Positions 25,085 through 33,687 are shown, counted from the first letter of the stretch. The stretch is 64,000 nt of DNA from Pseudomonas laurylsulfatiphila (GCF_002934665.1 NZ_NIRS01000008.1:186001-250000), one strand, 5' to 3'. Translations and numbers: made by a program. The notes: generated from the letters alone by a model not told the origin.

Positions 25085-26535
25085 CGGTTGGCCCACCCCA
25101 TAAAAATCCGTTTCGTTTGCTCATCGCTTCCCATCAGTTCTATGAGGTGCTTGAAGATCGACATATTCCGCTTGCAGAAAGCGGACTCAGGCTTTCTTGC
25201 CATCACATCCTTATGTATTGCGTGATGGTAGACAGGTTCAGCGCCACAGTAAGGTTCGAATGCACAGTCAGAACACATGGGGGCACTTAAAGTGAAGGAG
25301 TTTTCCAGTGCATCCAGAAGCTGATCCGAGAGGATGATCTCCTCATATGAATGCTCAAGAATGCTCCCCAACCGGAACGTATGATCACCCATTTCGGCAA
25401 GCATACGGCTTTCATCTGAGGCGTAGACCGATCCGTCGTAGTTGAACACAATGGCTGCGATACCAGCACCGGCGGGGTTCATTAAATCAACAAACCCGGG
25501 GTCCCCTGATGTCAGCATTTTTGTCAGCACAATCGCGGAATACTGCTCAACAAATCGTATGCCCGACTTGTTTAGCTCAATGATGTACTCAAGACCTTCC
25601 TTGTAAAATTCCAGCCAGCGCTCCGTGTCATACGACATGAATTTCTTGGTCTTGATAGCAAAGCCGTAAGGGGAAAGCGTGCGCAGGAAGATGCCATCAA
25701 AGCCCAGGCGCAAGTATTCATCAATGATCTCACGTGCTCGTGGCAGGCTCTTATCTGTGGTTGTCATCAGGGCTGACACTTGGTCATAGCCGAGGGCCGC
25801 ACGGGCTTTCTTCAAGCCTTCCTCGAAACGCTGGTGACTATCTCGACCTGGCCGTGGGCGATTTGCATTATGCAGATCCATTGGCCCATCGAGAGAAGAT
25901 GAAAGCACAATGTTGTGTTGCTTACAGAAATCGAGCATGTCATCCGTCAGTAACGATAGCGTAGTCGCAATGACGAACCGCAGGTCACGTCCTTCCTTGA
26001 GGTTACGTTTTTTTGCCTCAAGAACGACGTACTTCACCATCTCGAAGTTCAGCAGCGGTTCGCCCCCCTGAAATTCAATTTTGATGGCCGGATTCGGAGA
26101 TCTGAAAACGAAATCTAACGACTTGTCTGCCATCTCCGTGGTCATGTCGAATTCGCCTTTGTTCTCCGACTGTCTCGATACTTGACAATATGGGCAGCTA
26201 TGGTCGCAGCGAAGGGTCACCACAAAGATATGCAGACTGGTGAACTGGGCCAGCCTGGACAACCGCGTGCGAATTTTGAGTGCCAGAAGTTGAAGTGGCG
26301 CCTGCTCGTTGGTAAAGCGAATGAACTGTTTGGACCGTAGCGTAGCGATCAGTTCTGATGAGAGCGCAAGCGTCTTGCTTATGATCGGCTCAAGCATCGA
26401 CGCCGGTATGACGTGAAATTCGCCAGCCATGTTGGTGATGACGTACTCGTCGTCATTCAGGCGGTCAAACTTGAAGGGCAGCAATTCGTAGGTGTTTTGC
26501 TGCGCGTAGAACTCCAGCTTCTGGAATTTACTCAC
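25078..26535 (-). CDS. hxsB: His-Xaa-Ser system radical SAM/SPASM-like maturase HxsB
   Basis: 485 residues starting at GTG 26535, overlapping the end of hxsD. Radical SAM motif in VVTLRCDHSCPYCQVSRQ (Cys110, 114, 117), glycine motif in KIEFQGGEPLLNFE and a SPASM-like C-terminal cysteine set (MCSDCAFEPYCGAEP, Cys421, 424, 430, plus Cys454). This is the architecture of enzymes that crosslink or otherwise modify ribosomal peptides at unactivated carbons. The N-terminal ~100 residues have a HxsB-type lead (YELLPFKFDRLNDDEYVITN) that may bind the precursor. All key cysteines are present. Confidence 0.9.
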   Translation of the reverse strand: MSKFQKLEFYAQQNTYELLPFKFDRLNDDEYVITNMAGEFHVIPASMLEPIISKTLALSSELIATLRSKQFIRFTNEQAPLQLLALKIRTRLSRLAQFTSLHIFVVTLRCDHSCPYCQVSRQSENKGEFDMTTEMADKSLDFVFRSPNPAIKIEFQGGEPLLNFEMVKYVVLEAKKRNLKEGRDLRFVIATTLSLLTDDMLDFCKQHNIVLSSSLDGPMDLHNANRPRPGRDSHQRFEEGLKKARAALGYDQVSALMTTTDKSLPRAREIIDEYLRLGFDGIFLRTLSPYGFAIKTKKFMSYDTERWLEFYKEGLEYIIELNKSGIRFVEQYSAIVLTKMLTSGDPGFVDLMNPAGAGIAAIVFNYDGSVYASDESRMLAEMGDHTFRLGSILEHSYEEIILSDQLLDALENSFTLSAPMCSDCAFEPYCGAEPVYHHAIHKDVMARKPESAFCKRNMSIFKHLIELMGSDEQTKRIFMGWANRC

Positions 26536-26830
26536 TAGTCAGCCCGGTTTTTGAAAAAGCCAGCCCAAGGATCAGGTTCTTGATCGGCTGCGTCTCAGCG
26601 TTCAGCCGGTGGCGCAACTGGTAGTCAAGTACGTCCTTCTTGAACTCTTGAACGGCAGTCAGAAAGGAAGTCTCGTCAACACCAATGTTCGAGGATAAGG
26701 CACAGAAAAATTGCCCCCCTGTTGAGGTGATATCAACCGTCAGCGAATTGATTGAGCGATAAGCGGCTTTTTGCAGAACCTGCGCGTCATAAAGCCGCTC
26801 GTCAAAGATCAGCGTATCCGAGAGTGCCAT
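26528..26830 (-). CDS. hxsD: His-Xaa-Ser system protein HxsD
   Basis: 100 residues, no cysteine cluster, mixed alpha/beta: AAYRSINSLTVDITSTGGQF followed by FKKDVLDYQLRHRLNAETQ and LILGLAF near the C-terminus, the pattern of the small HxsD family. Its ATG shares one base with the hxsA stop (TAATG), and its own end overlaps hxsB. HxsD is a constant partner of the two radical SAM proteins; a role as peptide-recognition or chaperone subunit is plausible but not shown. Confidence 0.85.
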   Translation of the reverse strand: MALSDTLIFDERLYDAQVLQKAAYRSINSLTVDITSTGGQFFCALSSNIGVDETSFLTAVQEFKKDVLDYQLRHRLNAETQPIKNLILGLAFSKTGLTSE

Positions 26831-27114
26831 TAGGAGCCCGAGGTATGGGAGGCATGAGAAACGTGAGAGGCGTGAGAGCTGTGAGAACTGTGGTAAGCCA
26901 TCATCTGACCTTGGTCCCCGCGTTTGAGAACAAAGGCGAATTGATCATTGCCACTGCGTACCGAAAGGTTTTCACCTTGGGCATCGGCCTGGAGCGTGTT
27001 CGTGGCGTCGGTACTGGGCTCGACACCCTCGTGGGTAGCTATCGCTGAAGCTTGTTCCGTGACCATGGCTGCGGCCAGAGTAGCCAGAGGTACCAGAAAA
27101 GAACGCTTTTTCAT
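26830..27114 (-). CDS. hxsA: His-Xaa-Ser repeat precursor peptide HxsA
   Basis: 94 residues. An N-terminal signal peptide (MKKRSFLVPLATLAAAMVTE, cleavage likely after QASA near residue 24) indicates export. A middle Asp/Asn/Thr-rich leader-like part includes NDQFAFVLKRGDQGQMM. The tail from residue 75 consists of six His-x-Ser triplets, HSSHSSHASHVSHASHTS, then GS. In this family the repeats are the presumed substrate of the radical SAM proteins. First gene of a compact unit hxsA-hxsD-hxsB-hxsC-methyltransferase in which the first four genes overlap. The product's chemistry and biological role cannot be read from sequence. Confidence 0.9.
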   Translation of the reverse strand: MKKRSFLVPLATLAAAMVTEQASAIATHEGVEPSTDATNTLQADAQGENLSVRSGNDQFAFVLKRGDQGQMMAYHSSHSSHASHVSHASHTSGS

Positions 27115-27946
27115 GATGAGATGTCCCTATCACTGTTGGGGTTATTTTTAAGTTTCGGCGCGCGCCTCTGTGATGTCAATATGCAATCGATTTTTGGCGC
27201 CTTTTCCCGATGGCGGGCATTCTCGAAGACTAGCAGCGTATGGCTTCTCCCGCTGGATTTATGCCTTAAGCACCTCCTTGAGTTCTTCAGCGAACTTCCC
27301 GACAGGTAATGCAGAGCCATAAATTCCAGGCGACATTGGGGACACGCGACATTGGGCGAGGAATTGGAAACAAGGAATTGGGACAGACCACTTATTTTCG
27401 GGGGAGGTTTACCATTCCGTATGCGGCTCTGAATGGTTTACTTGCCATCCGACAATGTGCTGACATCTCAAAAATCCCGGATTCGATTCCACCGAACGCC
27501 ATAACTAGCTGATTTATTTATAGTTACTAGTTGGGGTACGCCGAATTTTCCACCGAAATCCAGACGCCCGGAAAACCTGGCCTCCCCGAAACATACCGTT
27601 TGTCTGGTGCCGCACCGTACAGAACAACGACTTAGGCTCACCTTACGGTGGGCCTTTTTCGTTTCTGGGGTTTCATACCCGATTGGGTCACAGCTTCTCA
27701 GTTGATTGGAGCTGGAGGCAGCCTTTTTGACTGACACCTCGCTGCACTGCCGGTTGGGCTCCCGTGCTGGTTTTACGCCGAAAGGACTCCACATATAGCG
27801 CAATGAAGCCGAAACTCGCTTCAGACCACGCACACTGGCGGAGTACTTGGCCTTCCTGGGCTACAAAGAACGCGCCGAGCCGAAAGCGACTTGTATAAAA
27901 CTCGAGCTCGGGATCGTTCCGAGCTCCGGCAAGAGTGCTTGTCGAA
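27115..27946. other. Non-coding region between hxsA and the glycan operon
   Basis: About 830 bases without a credible gene. It holds the upstream region of hxsA (near 27115-27200), a stretch GGAATTGGGACAGACCAC at about 27373-27390 that recalls sequence often found beside REP-associated transposases, a tRNA T-arm-like GGATTCGATTCC near 27479, and a hairpin with T-run at 27635-27659. It looks like a mosaic scar joining the two cargo modules. Confidence 0.45.
27635..27659 (+). terminator. Hairpin with T-run in the scar region
   Basis: GGCTCACC pairs with GGTGGGCC (one weak pair) over a 4-base loop, followed by five T. It reads on the plus strand, where no gene is present; perhaps left from an older junction. 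Confidence 0.6.
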
Positions 27947-29092
27947 TCAGCGACACAGTTGGTCCCGCAAGACGTCCACCACACGTTCCTGCTGCTCGTC
28001 CGACATGCCTACCCACAGCGGCAGTCGCAGCAAGCGTTCCGAGAGGCTTACCGTGTTGTCCATGGCGCCATGGACACGGCCGTAACGCTGGCCAGCCGGC
28101 GAGGAGTGCAGGGGCACGTAATGGAAGACCGAATTGATTCCCTCTCGCTTGAGGCCATCGAGCACCGGTTGTCGCGCCACGTCTGCGGGCAGCAGCACGT
28201 AGTACATGTGTGCGTTGTGCTGACAGTCGGCCGGCACGATAGGGCGGCGCAGTGCCCCGCTGGTTTCCAGCGGCGCCAGCAAGTCGTGATACCGCTGCCA
28301 GATGGCAAGCCGCGACTGCGTGATGTGTTCGGCCTCTTCCAGCTGCGCCCAGAGAAACGCGGCAGTCACGTCCCCTGGAAGGAATGACGACCCGACTTCC
28401 TGCCAAGTGTATTTGTCGACCTCGCCGCGGAAGAAACGACTGCGGTCAGTGCCTTTTTCGCGGATGATTTCTGCGCGCAACACATACGCAGGATCATTGA
28501 CGAGCAATGCGCCGCCCTCGCCCGAAATGACGTTCTTGGTCTCATGGAAGCTGAAGGCGCCGAAGTCCCCGATACTGCCCAGAGGCCGGCCCTTGTAAGC
28601 GGCCATGACCCCCTGCGCCGCATCCTCGACCACCTTCAGGTTGTGACGCTGGGCGATCTCCATGATCGTATCCATCTCGCAACTCACGCCCGCATAATGA
28701 ACCGGCACGATTGCCTTGGTGCGCGGCGTGATGGCCGCCTCGATCAGCGTCTCATCCAGGTTCAGGGTATCCGGACGGATATCGACGAACACGGGAACGC
28801 CGCCGCGCAAAACGAAGGCATTGGCCGTGGAAACGAACGTGAACGAGGGCATGATGACCTCGTCGCCCGGCTCGATGTCCAACAACAACGCGGACATTTC
28901 CAGCGCCGCCGTGCACGAGTGGGTCAGCAAGGCCTTGCTCGAACCGGTACGTTCGGTCAACCACTCATGGCACCGCTTGGTAAACGGGCCATCGCCGGCG
29001 AGGATATTGCCGAACTTGGCTTCAGCGATGTAATAAAGTTCTTTCCCCGTCATGTAGGGGCGATTGAACTGGATCTTTTTGTCTTCCACCAT
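27947..29092 (-). CDS. rffA: dTDP-4-amino-4,6-dideoxygalactose transaminase (RffA/WecE-like)
   Basis: 381 residues of the DegT/DnrJ/EryC1 aminotransferase family. Landmarks: IQFNRPYMTGKELYYIAEAK at the start (RffA-typical), LTHSCTAALEMSALLL, DEVIMPSFTFVSTANAFVLR, VVEDAAQGVMAAYKGRPLG and the PLP lysine in FSFHETKNVISGEGGALL. It converts a dTDP-4-keto-6-deoxyhexose to the 4-amino sugar (as in Fuc4NAc synthesis). Last gene of the glycan operon, 75 bases after the methyltransferase. With the acetyltransferase at 31398-32060 it would give an N-acylated 4-amino sugar for surface glycan modification. Symbol by similarity only; no ECA locus is implied. Confidence 0.85.
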   Translation of the reverse strand: MVEDKKIQFNRPYMTGKELYYIAEAKFGNILAGDGPFTKRCHEWLTERTGSSKALLTHSCTAALEMSALLLDIEPGDEVIMPSFTFVSTANAFVLRGGVPVFVDIRPDTLNLDETLIEAAITPRTKAIVPVHYAGVSCEMDTIMEIAQRHNLKVVEDAAQGVMAAYKGRPLGSIGDFGAFSFHETKNVISGEGGALLVNDPAYVLRAEIIREKGTDRSRFFRGEVDKYTWQEVGSSFLPGDVTAAFLWAQLEEAEHITQSRLAIWQRYHDLLAPLETSGALRRPIVPADCQHNAHMYYVLLPADVARQPVLDGLKREGINSVFHYVPLHSSPAGQRYGRVHGAMDNTVSLSERLLRLPLWVGMSDEQQERVVDVLRDQLCR

Positions 29093-29167
29093 TTGGGCCT
29101 TCGCACGCAGATTTTAGTCGGGTCGAACTAGACATCACGTCGTTATGCAAAGTGGGGGGCATCCACT

Positions 29168-30034
29168 CTATTTCCGGACGACAAGCAGCCTGGAAGCACC
29201 AACCGGAAAACTAACTCCCACCTTGATGAGCAAACACTCCAGCCACATCACAAAACCAAACAGCACATTGAGCGCCTTGGGTACCGCTAATTCGGCGGTC
29301 TCGCTCGTATCGCCCCGCTGTTGCTTCTTGGCACCGCGTGAAATCATCATTGCCGGCAGCAGTAACGAGACGAACGATGTGCTGCGCACGACGGAAAACC
29401 CCGCCGCCTCTACCTTGCGATGCAGGTCGGCGGCATCGTAGCGCCGCACGTGGCAGGAATATTCATCTACCTGGCTCCACAGCCACTGATGCTGGGGCAC
29501 GGTCAAGAGCATGATTCCCCCGGGCTTCAGGGCACGGTACATCTGCTGGAGCACCACGGTATCCGCCTCGATGTGCTCGATGACATCGAACGCGCCAATC
29601 GCTTCGAACTCGTCGATGTAAGGGATATCGCGCGCATCCATCTGCACGAACTCCGCACCGGGCAAGCGAGAGGAGGCAAACTTCAGCCCGGTCGAGAACA
29701 TCTCGCTGCCAAGCAACCTGGCCTTCGGAAACGCCACGGCGACCCGACTCAGAATGAAGCCGGTACCGCACCCGATTTCCAGAAATGAACGCATGCGCGG
29801 CGCATATTTCGTCAGCGCCCATGTAATCAACCTGCCACGCGCCCGGAACCAGAAATGGTCGCTTTCAAGATGCGCGTAGGTCCCGTAGAAGTCGGCCTTG
29901 AAGCCCTCCTGCTTGTCCTCGAGTTCTGGCGCAAACGCGGCAAAACCGTTCTTTCGAGCCACCTGATGTCCACACTGGACGCATGTCCATTGCTCCGAGG
30001 CGTACGGCGTCTCGCATTCAGAACAGATCTTCAC
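29168..30034 (-). CDS. Class I SAM-dependent methyltransferase with N-terminal zinc ribbon
   Basis: 288 residues from GTG 30034, which overlaps the gtrA stop. The N-terminus has two CxxC pairs (CSECETPYASEQWTCVQC), a small zinc ribbon. The methyltransferase core has FLEIGCGTGFILSRVA (motif I), GAFDVIEHIEADTVV and LKPGGIMLLTVPQHQWLW. The C-terminus is hydrophobic and may sit at the membrane. This arrangement is common in glycan loci, where such enzymes modify sugar intermediates; the substrate is unknown. Confidence 0.82.
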   Translation of the reverse strand: MKICSECETPYASEQWTCVQCGHQVARKNGFAAFAPELEDKQEGFKADFYGTYAHLESDHFWFRARGRLITWALTKYAPRMRSFLEIGCGTGFILSRVAVAFPKARLLGSEMFSTGLKFASSRLPGAEFVQMDARDIPYIDEFEAIGAFDVIEHIEADTVVLQQMYRALKPGGIMLLTVPQHQWLWSQVDEYSCHVRRYDAADLHRKVEAAGFSVVRSTSFVSLLLPAMMISRGAKKQQRGDTSETAELAVPKALNVLFGFVMWLECLLIKVGVSFPVGASRLLVVRK

Positions 30035-30450
30035 GCCTGGTTCCCATCCGGTTGGTTATGACGAAAGACGAATAGCTTGAAGAGGACGAACAAGAAACCT
30101 CCTACAACGAAAATGGCAGCGGCCTGGACCCACTGATGAGGATATCCCAGCTTGTCGACGAACACCGTCAGCAAGGCCAGGTTGAGCACATAGCCGGCTG
30201 CGTGCGCCAGGCCGAAGCGCCATGCCGTCCCCACGACGTTGCCGCGATGCTCGAACGCCCAGTTGCGGTTGCCCAGGAAGCTGATGCAGATGCCAAGCAC
30301 GTACAGGAAGCTCATGGCCAGCTTGAAGGGGATGCCCAGCCACGTCAATGCCAGGTAGGCCGCATAACCGATGGCATTGCAGGCGACGCCGACGACTGCG
30401 TAACGCAGAATGGGCCTGATCATGGGCCGCCAGCGCTGCATGAGAATCAC
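30031..30450 (-). CDS. gtrA: GtrA family membrane protein (putative lipid-linked sugar flippase)
   Basis: 139 residues with four membrane helices. The GtrA signature appears as RYAVVGVACNAIGYAAYLAL, then ISFLGNRNWAFEHRG and FVVGGFLFVLFKLFVFR. GtrA proteins are thought to flip undecaprenyl-phosphate-linked sugars to the periplasm for O-antigen side-chain addition. It starts at GTG 30450 (GTGA overlap with the gene before it); ATG 30441 is the alternative. Its presence with a GtrB-like transferase and a large membrane protein defines this operon as a gtr-type system. Confidence 0.85.
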   Translation of the reverse strand: MILMQRWRPMIRPILRYAVVGVACNAIGYAAYLALTWLGIPFKLAMSFLYVLGICISFLGNRNWAFEHRGNVVGTAWRFGLAHAAGYVLNLALLTVFVDKLGYPHQWVQAAAIFVVGGFLFVLFKLFVFRHNQPDGNQA

Positions 30451-31367
30451 TCATCTCCCCAGACGGCAATCCCGAAACCCGTCTTGCCATAGCCGTTGCC
30501 GTTATAAAGCATGTAGCGTCGACCGGCATGATCGAAGACGAACGGGTAACAGATCATCTCCGAATCCCAACCCGATTCCGATACGTCGATTCCCACCTGC
30601 TCATCGTGTCGCGTCCATTGCACGCCATCGGACGAGGTCGCGTAGCGGATCCGGTAGGTGGGGCAGTCCTGCGTGGCCCGGGAGCAGAACCACATCCGAT
30701 ACATGTCCGCATCCTTGAGCACGCGCGGCACACCCAGGGCGTACTCGTGTTCGTCACGGAACTCGATGGCAACCGTACCGTCGCGCTCCCACTCGATCCC
30801 GTCGGCGGACTCGGCATACTCGAGATGATAGAAGTGCTTCGCTTCCGAAGGACCTTGCTCCCATCGCACACAGGAGGTGAACCAGGCCCTGAATCGTCCG
30901 GCCTCGAACTGCACCTCGGGGGTGGCGACGAAGTGAGGAAGATCACGGGTGCGGTCGATGACGGGGCCGCGGAACAGCCTCTCGAAGCGCTGGGTGGCCT
31001 CGTTCCATTCGGCCAGGCCGATGGAGTTGCGGATCTTCACCGTTACGCCCAGGTTGATCCCGGTGTAGTACAGCAGCTTGCGGCCACCGACGTTGACGAT
31101 CGAATTGGGCAGGGCGCCACTGTCGTCGAAACATCCGAGGTCGCCCGGTTCGAGAACCGGATCCGAATGGACGCGCAAGACCTTGGTCGGGTCCTGCATG
31201 TCGATCTCGAGGAAGCCGCCGTGTCCGCGATTATGCTTGTCACGCGATGAGAAATAGATGCGATACAGGTCGCCGTCCACTTGCTCAGCAATGGGAATCA
31301 TCGCGTGAGAATGCAACCAATCGCTCTGCCCTTCTGCGCAGAATATCTTACCTAGTTTTTTCCACAT
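30447..31367 (-). CDS. Beta-propeller glycosidase-like protein
   Basis: 306 residues with repeating beta-strand blades typical of five-bladed GH43/GH32/GH130-like propellers: YRIYFSSRDKHNRGHGGFLE, GCFDDSGALPNSIVNV, LYYTGINLG, FRAWFTSCVRW, YRMWFCSRATQD, RRYMLYNGNGYG. Asp and Glu candidates are present, but the catalytic set cannot be fixed by eye. No signal peptide, so probably cytoplasmic. Similar proteins occur in sugar-modification clusters and may act on nucleotide- or lipid-linked sugars or be non-enzymatic. It follows the acetyltransferase after 30 bases and overlaps gtrA. Confidence 0.7.
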   Translation of the reverse strand: MWKKLGKIFCAEGQSDWLHSHAMIPIAEQVDGDLYRIYFSSRDKHNRGHGGFLEIDMQDPTKVLRVHSDPVLEPGDLGCFDDSGALPNSIVNVGGRKLLYYTGINLGVTVKIRNSIGLAEWNEATQRFERLFRGPVIDRTRDLPHFVATPEVQFEAGRFRAWFTSCVRWEQGPSEAKHFYHLEYAESADGIEWERDGTVAIEFRDEHEYALGVPRVLKDADMYRMWFCSRATQDCPTYRIRYATSSDGVQWTRHDEQVGIDVSESGWDSEMICYPFVFDHAGRRYMLYNGNGYGKTGFGIAVWGDE

Positions 31368-31397
31368 GGGATGTCTTCACGCCAATGATGAGGGTCT

Positions 31398-32060
31398 TCA
31401 GATGTTCCTGACGCGGGTACTCGGCACGCGCGACCGTTCGGTGGCTTGTCCAACGTACACGCCTTCGGCAGCGGCATCTCCAAGAATCAGGGCGCCGGCG
31501 CCGATGATGCATTTCTCGCCGATGGTGACGTGATCGCGAAGGGTTGCGTTGACGCCGAGAAAACAGCTTTCCCCGATCGTCACACGGCCAGATACGACGA
31601 TGTGCGAGGCCAGGAAACAGTGGTCCTCAATACGCGAATGATGTCCGACGTGATTGCCGCTCCACAGGGTAACGTTGTTGCCGATGCGCACGAAGGGCTG
31701 AACGGTATTGTCTTCCAGGATGAAGCAGTTCTCGCCGATGTCCTGTGTCAGCACCGAGGCTCGCGAACTGATGTAGCTGACCATTTCGTAGCCCAGCGCC
31801 TTGACTGCCAGATATTTTTCCTTGCGGATCTGGTTGAGCTTGGAATAGCCGAGCGCGACGAAAAAGACATACCGGTCTGGCGGGTAGATCTGGGTGACTT
31901 CATCGAATGCCACCACCGGAAATCCCATGAAGCTCTTGTCGGCCGGCATGTAGGCGGGATCGACGGCAAACGCCTCGACCTGATAGTCGGAGTCGTTGGA
32001 AAAATAATAGAGTGCGAGCTCGGCGGCGTCGGTGAGACCAAAAATAATGAGTTTTTTCAT
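31398..32060 (-). CDS. NeuD/PglD-like sugar O/N-acetyltransferase
   Basis: 220 residues. The N-terminal half is a small Rossmann-like PglD domain (MKKLIIFGLTDAAELALYYF), and the second half is a left-handed beta-helix of hexapeptide repeats (VTIGESCFLGVNATLRDHVT, IGEKCIIGAGALILGDA) as in acetyl-CoA sugar acetyltransferases. The likely catalytic His is in GNHVGHHSRIEDH. It would acylate the amino sugar made by the RffA-like enzyme of the same operon. The start overlaps the glycosyltransferase stop as ATGA. Confidence 0.85.
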   Translation of the reverse strand: MKKLIIFGLTDAAELALYYFSNDSDYQVEAFAVDPAYMPADKSFMGFPVVAFDEVTQIYPPDRYVFFVALGYSKLNQIRKEKYLAVKALGYEMVSYISSRASVLTQDIGENCFILEDNTVQPFVRIGNNVTLWSGNHVGHHSRIEDHCFLASHIVVSGRVTIGESCFLGVNATLRDHVTIGEKCIIGAGALILGDAAAEGVYVGQATERSRVPSTRVRNI

Positions 32061-32998
32061 TCGATGCTCCGCGTCTCAGCCTGACGGTAGACGTTCCGGA
32101 CGATAGTGTAGGGTCTCTGTTTGACTTCGGAATAGATCTTGGCGAGATATATCCCGACCACGCCGACGAATGCGATGATCAGGCCGCCGAGCAGCCAGAT
32201 CGAAGCCATCAGCGACGTATAGCCGCTGGGTGGGTTCGCCAGGAGCAGCCAATTGACGACGAGAAAGCTCGTGTAGGCGGCCGACAGCAGGAAAATCGCG
32301 CAGCCCACCACGAAGATTCCCACCAGCGGTGCACTGCTGAAGGCAGTAATCGAATTGACCAGTTGCGCCACTTTCTTGCCCAGCGTGTAGGTCGTCTCGT
32401 CACGACTGCGCTTGTCGATGGTCTGCGCACGCTGATCGAAGCCGGTGATGACCCACAGACCCGCCATGAACAACTCGCGTTCGTCGTGCTGAATCAGCGC
32501 GTCCACATAGCGGCGCGACATCAGCCTGGCGACGACGATATTGTCGGGCATATCCAGCCCGCTGAGGAAACGGAAGAGTTTGTAGAACACCTGCCCGGTC
32601 CAGCGCTCGAAGTGCCTGCCTTTTCGCTGCTGCTGGACACCGTAGACCACATCGACCTTTTCGCGCTCCATCTGCTCGCTGAACGAGAGCAACCATGCCG
32701 GATCTTCCTCCAGGTCGCTATCGAGCAGGAAGACACGTTCACCGCGGGCATGTCGCAAGCCCGTCATCATGGCCTTGTGATGGCCGAAGTTGCGCGAGAG
32801 ATCGACGACCACCACGTGGTGATCGGCTTCGCTCAACTGGACGGCCAGTTCCAGGCTTGAATCGGGCGAGCCGTCGTTGACCAGTACGATCTCGTAATCG
32901 TCTCCGACCAGTTGTTGTGCCGCCTGGCTTGCACGGAGATGAAACTCCTCGATGAACTTGGCCGAGCGGTAAAGCGTGGCGACGATGGACAGCTTCAT
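32057..32998 (-). CDS. gtrB: GtrB-like polyprenyl-phosphate glycosyltransferase (GT2)
   Basis: 313 residues from ATG 32998, which overlaps the wbqC-like stop as ATGA; a much longer frame exists upstream but runs inside wbqC. The GT-A domain shows MKLSIVATLYRSAKFIEEFH, EIVLVNDGSPDSS (UDP/dTDP-binding) and FLLDSDLEEDPAWL (DxD-like), then two C-terminal membrane helices (about 225-250 and 262-290). This is the GtrB/DPM layout, which moves a sugar from a nucleotide to undecaprenyl phosphate on the cytoplasmic face. Works with GtrA and the membrane protein of the first gene. Confidence 0.87.
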   Translation of the reverse strand: MKLSIVATLYRSAKFIEEFHLRASQAAQQLVGDDYEIVLVNDGSPDSSLELAVQLSEADHHVVVVDLSRNFGHHKAMMTGLRHARGERVFLLDSDLEEDPAWLLSFSEQMEREKVDVVYGVQQQRKGRHFERWTGQVFYKLFRFLSGLDMPDNIVVARLMSRRYVDALIQHDERELFMAGLWVITGFDQRAQTIDKRSRDETTYTLGKKVAQLVNSITAFSSAPLVGIFVVGCAIFLLSAAYTSFLVVNWLLLANPPSGYTSLMASIWLLGGLIIAFVGVVGIYLAKIYSEVKQRPYTIVRNVYRQAETRSIE

Positions 32999-33687
32999 GC
33001 TTTGACATGCCTCATGTAACGGCGCGCGTCCTTGCCGCAATTGAACAGCAGATCCAGGACGGTGACGCCATGGGTGAATTCCCCCCAGAGTTGCGGATAC
33101 TCGGGGAAGCCGGCGTAATCGAACCATTGCAGCGCAATGCCGGCGTCGTCGAACAGCGGCGCCTCGATGTAGTCCTTTGCCGCCGGCCCCGACAGGTATT
33201 GCGTCGCACCGGCCTGCTGACAAAGGTCCACCAGGCGGGCGGTCCGGGTTTTGTCGCCGGCAGACATATAGTCCCAGCAATTGGTAATGCGGGTTTCAAT
33301 ACCGATGTATCGGCAAATCGCTTCCATGAACTTGCGGTTCATCGACGACAGGCCCGTGTGGGTCTCCGCCAGATAGAGCGGCTCGAGCCACTGGGCGACC
33401 TCATCGAAGAAAGGCGCGCGCCGATAGTTGCTCTGCAGCGTTTTCCAGTGCTTGACCTGCCAGGCAGGGGCCAGCTCGACATCGCGAATGCGGCGGCTGA
33501 TGCCTTGCCCGACAGGCACGCTGAGCCACTGGACGCCTTGCGGCGTCTTGATCTGGTTGCGATTGCGCCAGTCGTTCTTGGTGAACTGCATGTCGTCGTA
33601 GAGGATGAACTCATCGACCGCAGCGATCATGTCGAAATAGCCCTTCCAGGGTATGTAGTTCGACTGAAGAATGGCGACGGTCTTCAT
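32995..33687 (-). CDS. WbqC family protein
   Basis: 230 residues from ATG 33687 (ATGA overlap with the upstream gene; family members begin MKTVAILQSNYIPWKGYFD). Also typical are EFILYDDMQFTKNDWRNRNQ, WLSVPVGQGI and the C-terminal TVLDLLFNCG. WbqC proteins occur in O-antigen and flagellin-glycan clusters and are suspected to take part in amino-sugar acylation or amino-acid attachment; the reaction is unproven. Confidence 0.87.
   Translation of the reverse strand: MKTVAILQSNYIPWKGYFDMIAAVDEFILYDDMQFTKNDWRNRNQIKTPQGVQWLSVPVGQGISRRIRDVELAPAWQVKHWKTLQSNYRRAPFFDEVAQWLEPLYLAETHTGLSSMNRKFMEAICRYIGIETRITNCWDYMSAGDKTRTARLVDLCQQAGATQYLSGPAAKDYIEAPLFDDAGIALQWFDYAGFPEYPQLWGEFTHGVTVLDLLFNCGKDARRYMRHVKA

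Noticed and set aside
26830..26892. Short GTGAGA-like repeats that could suggest a CRISPR or minisatellite
   Set aside because: They are the codons of the His-x-Ser repeats of HxsA; no spacers or cas genes.
27475..27500. tRNA T-arm-like GGATTCGATTCC as a possible third attachment site
   Set aside because: The stem does not pair, and no cloverleaf or matching repeat with tRNA-Thr beyond the short core is seen.
27309..27512. 67-codon plus-strand frame in the scar region
   Set aside because: No RBS or conserved sequence; overlaps transposon-flank-like DNA.
27947..29092. Enterobacterial common antigen locus suggested by the RffA-like gene
   Set aside because: No other wec/rff genes are present; the context is a gtr-type glycan-modification operon.
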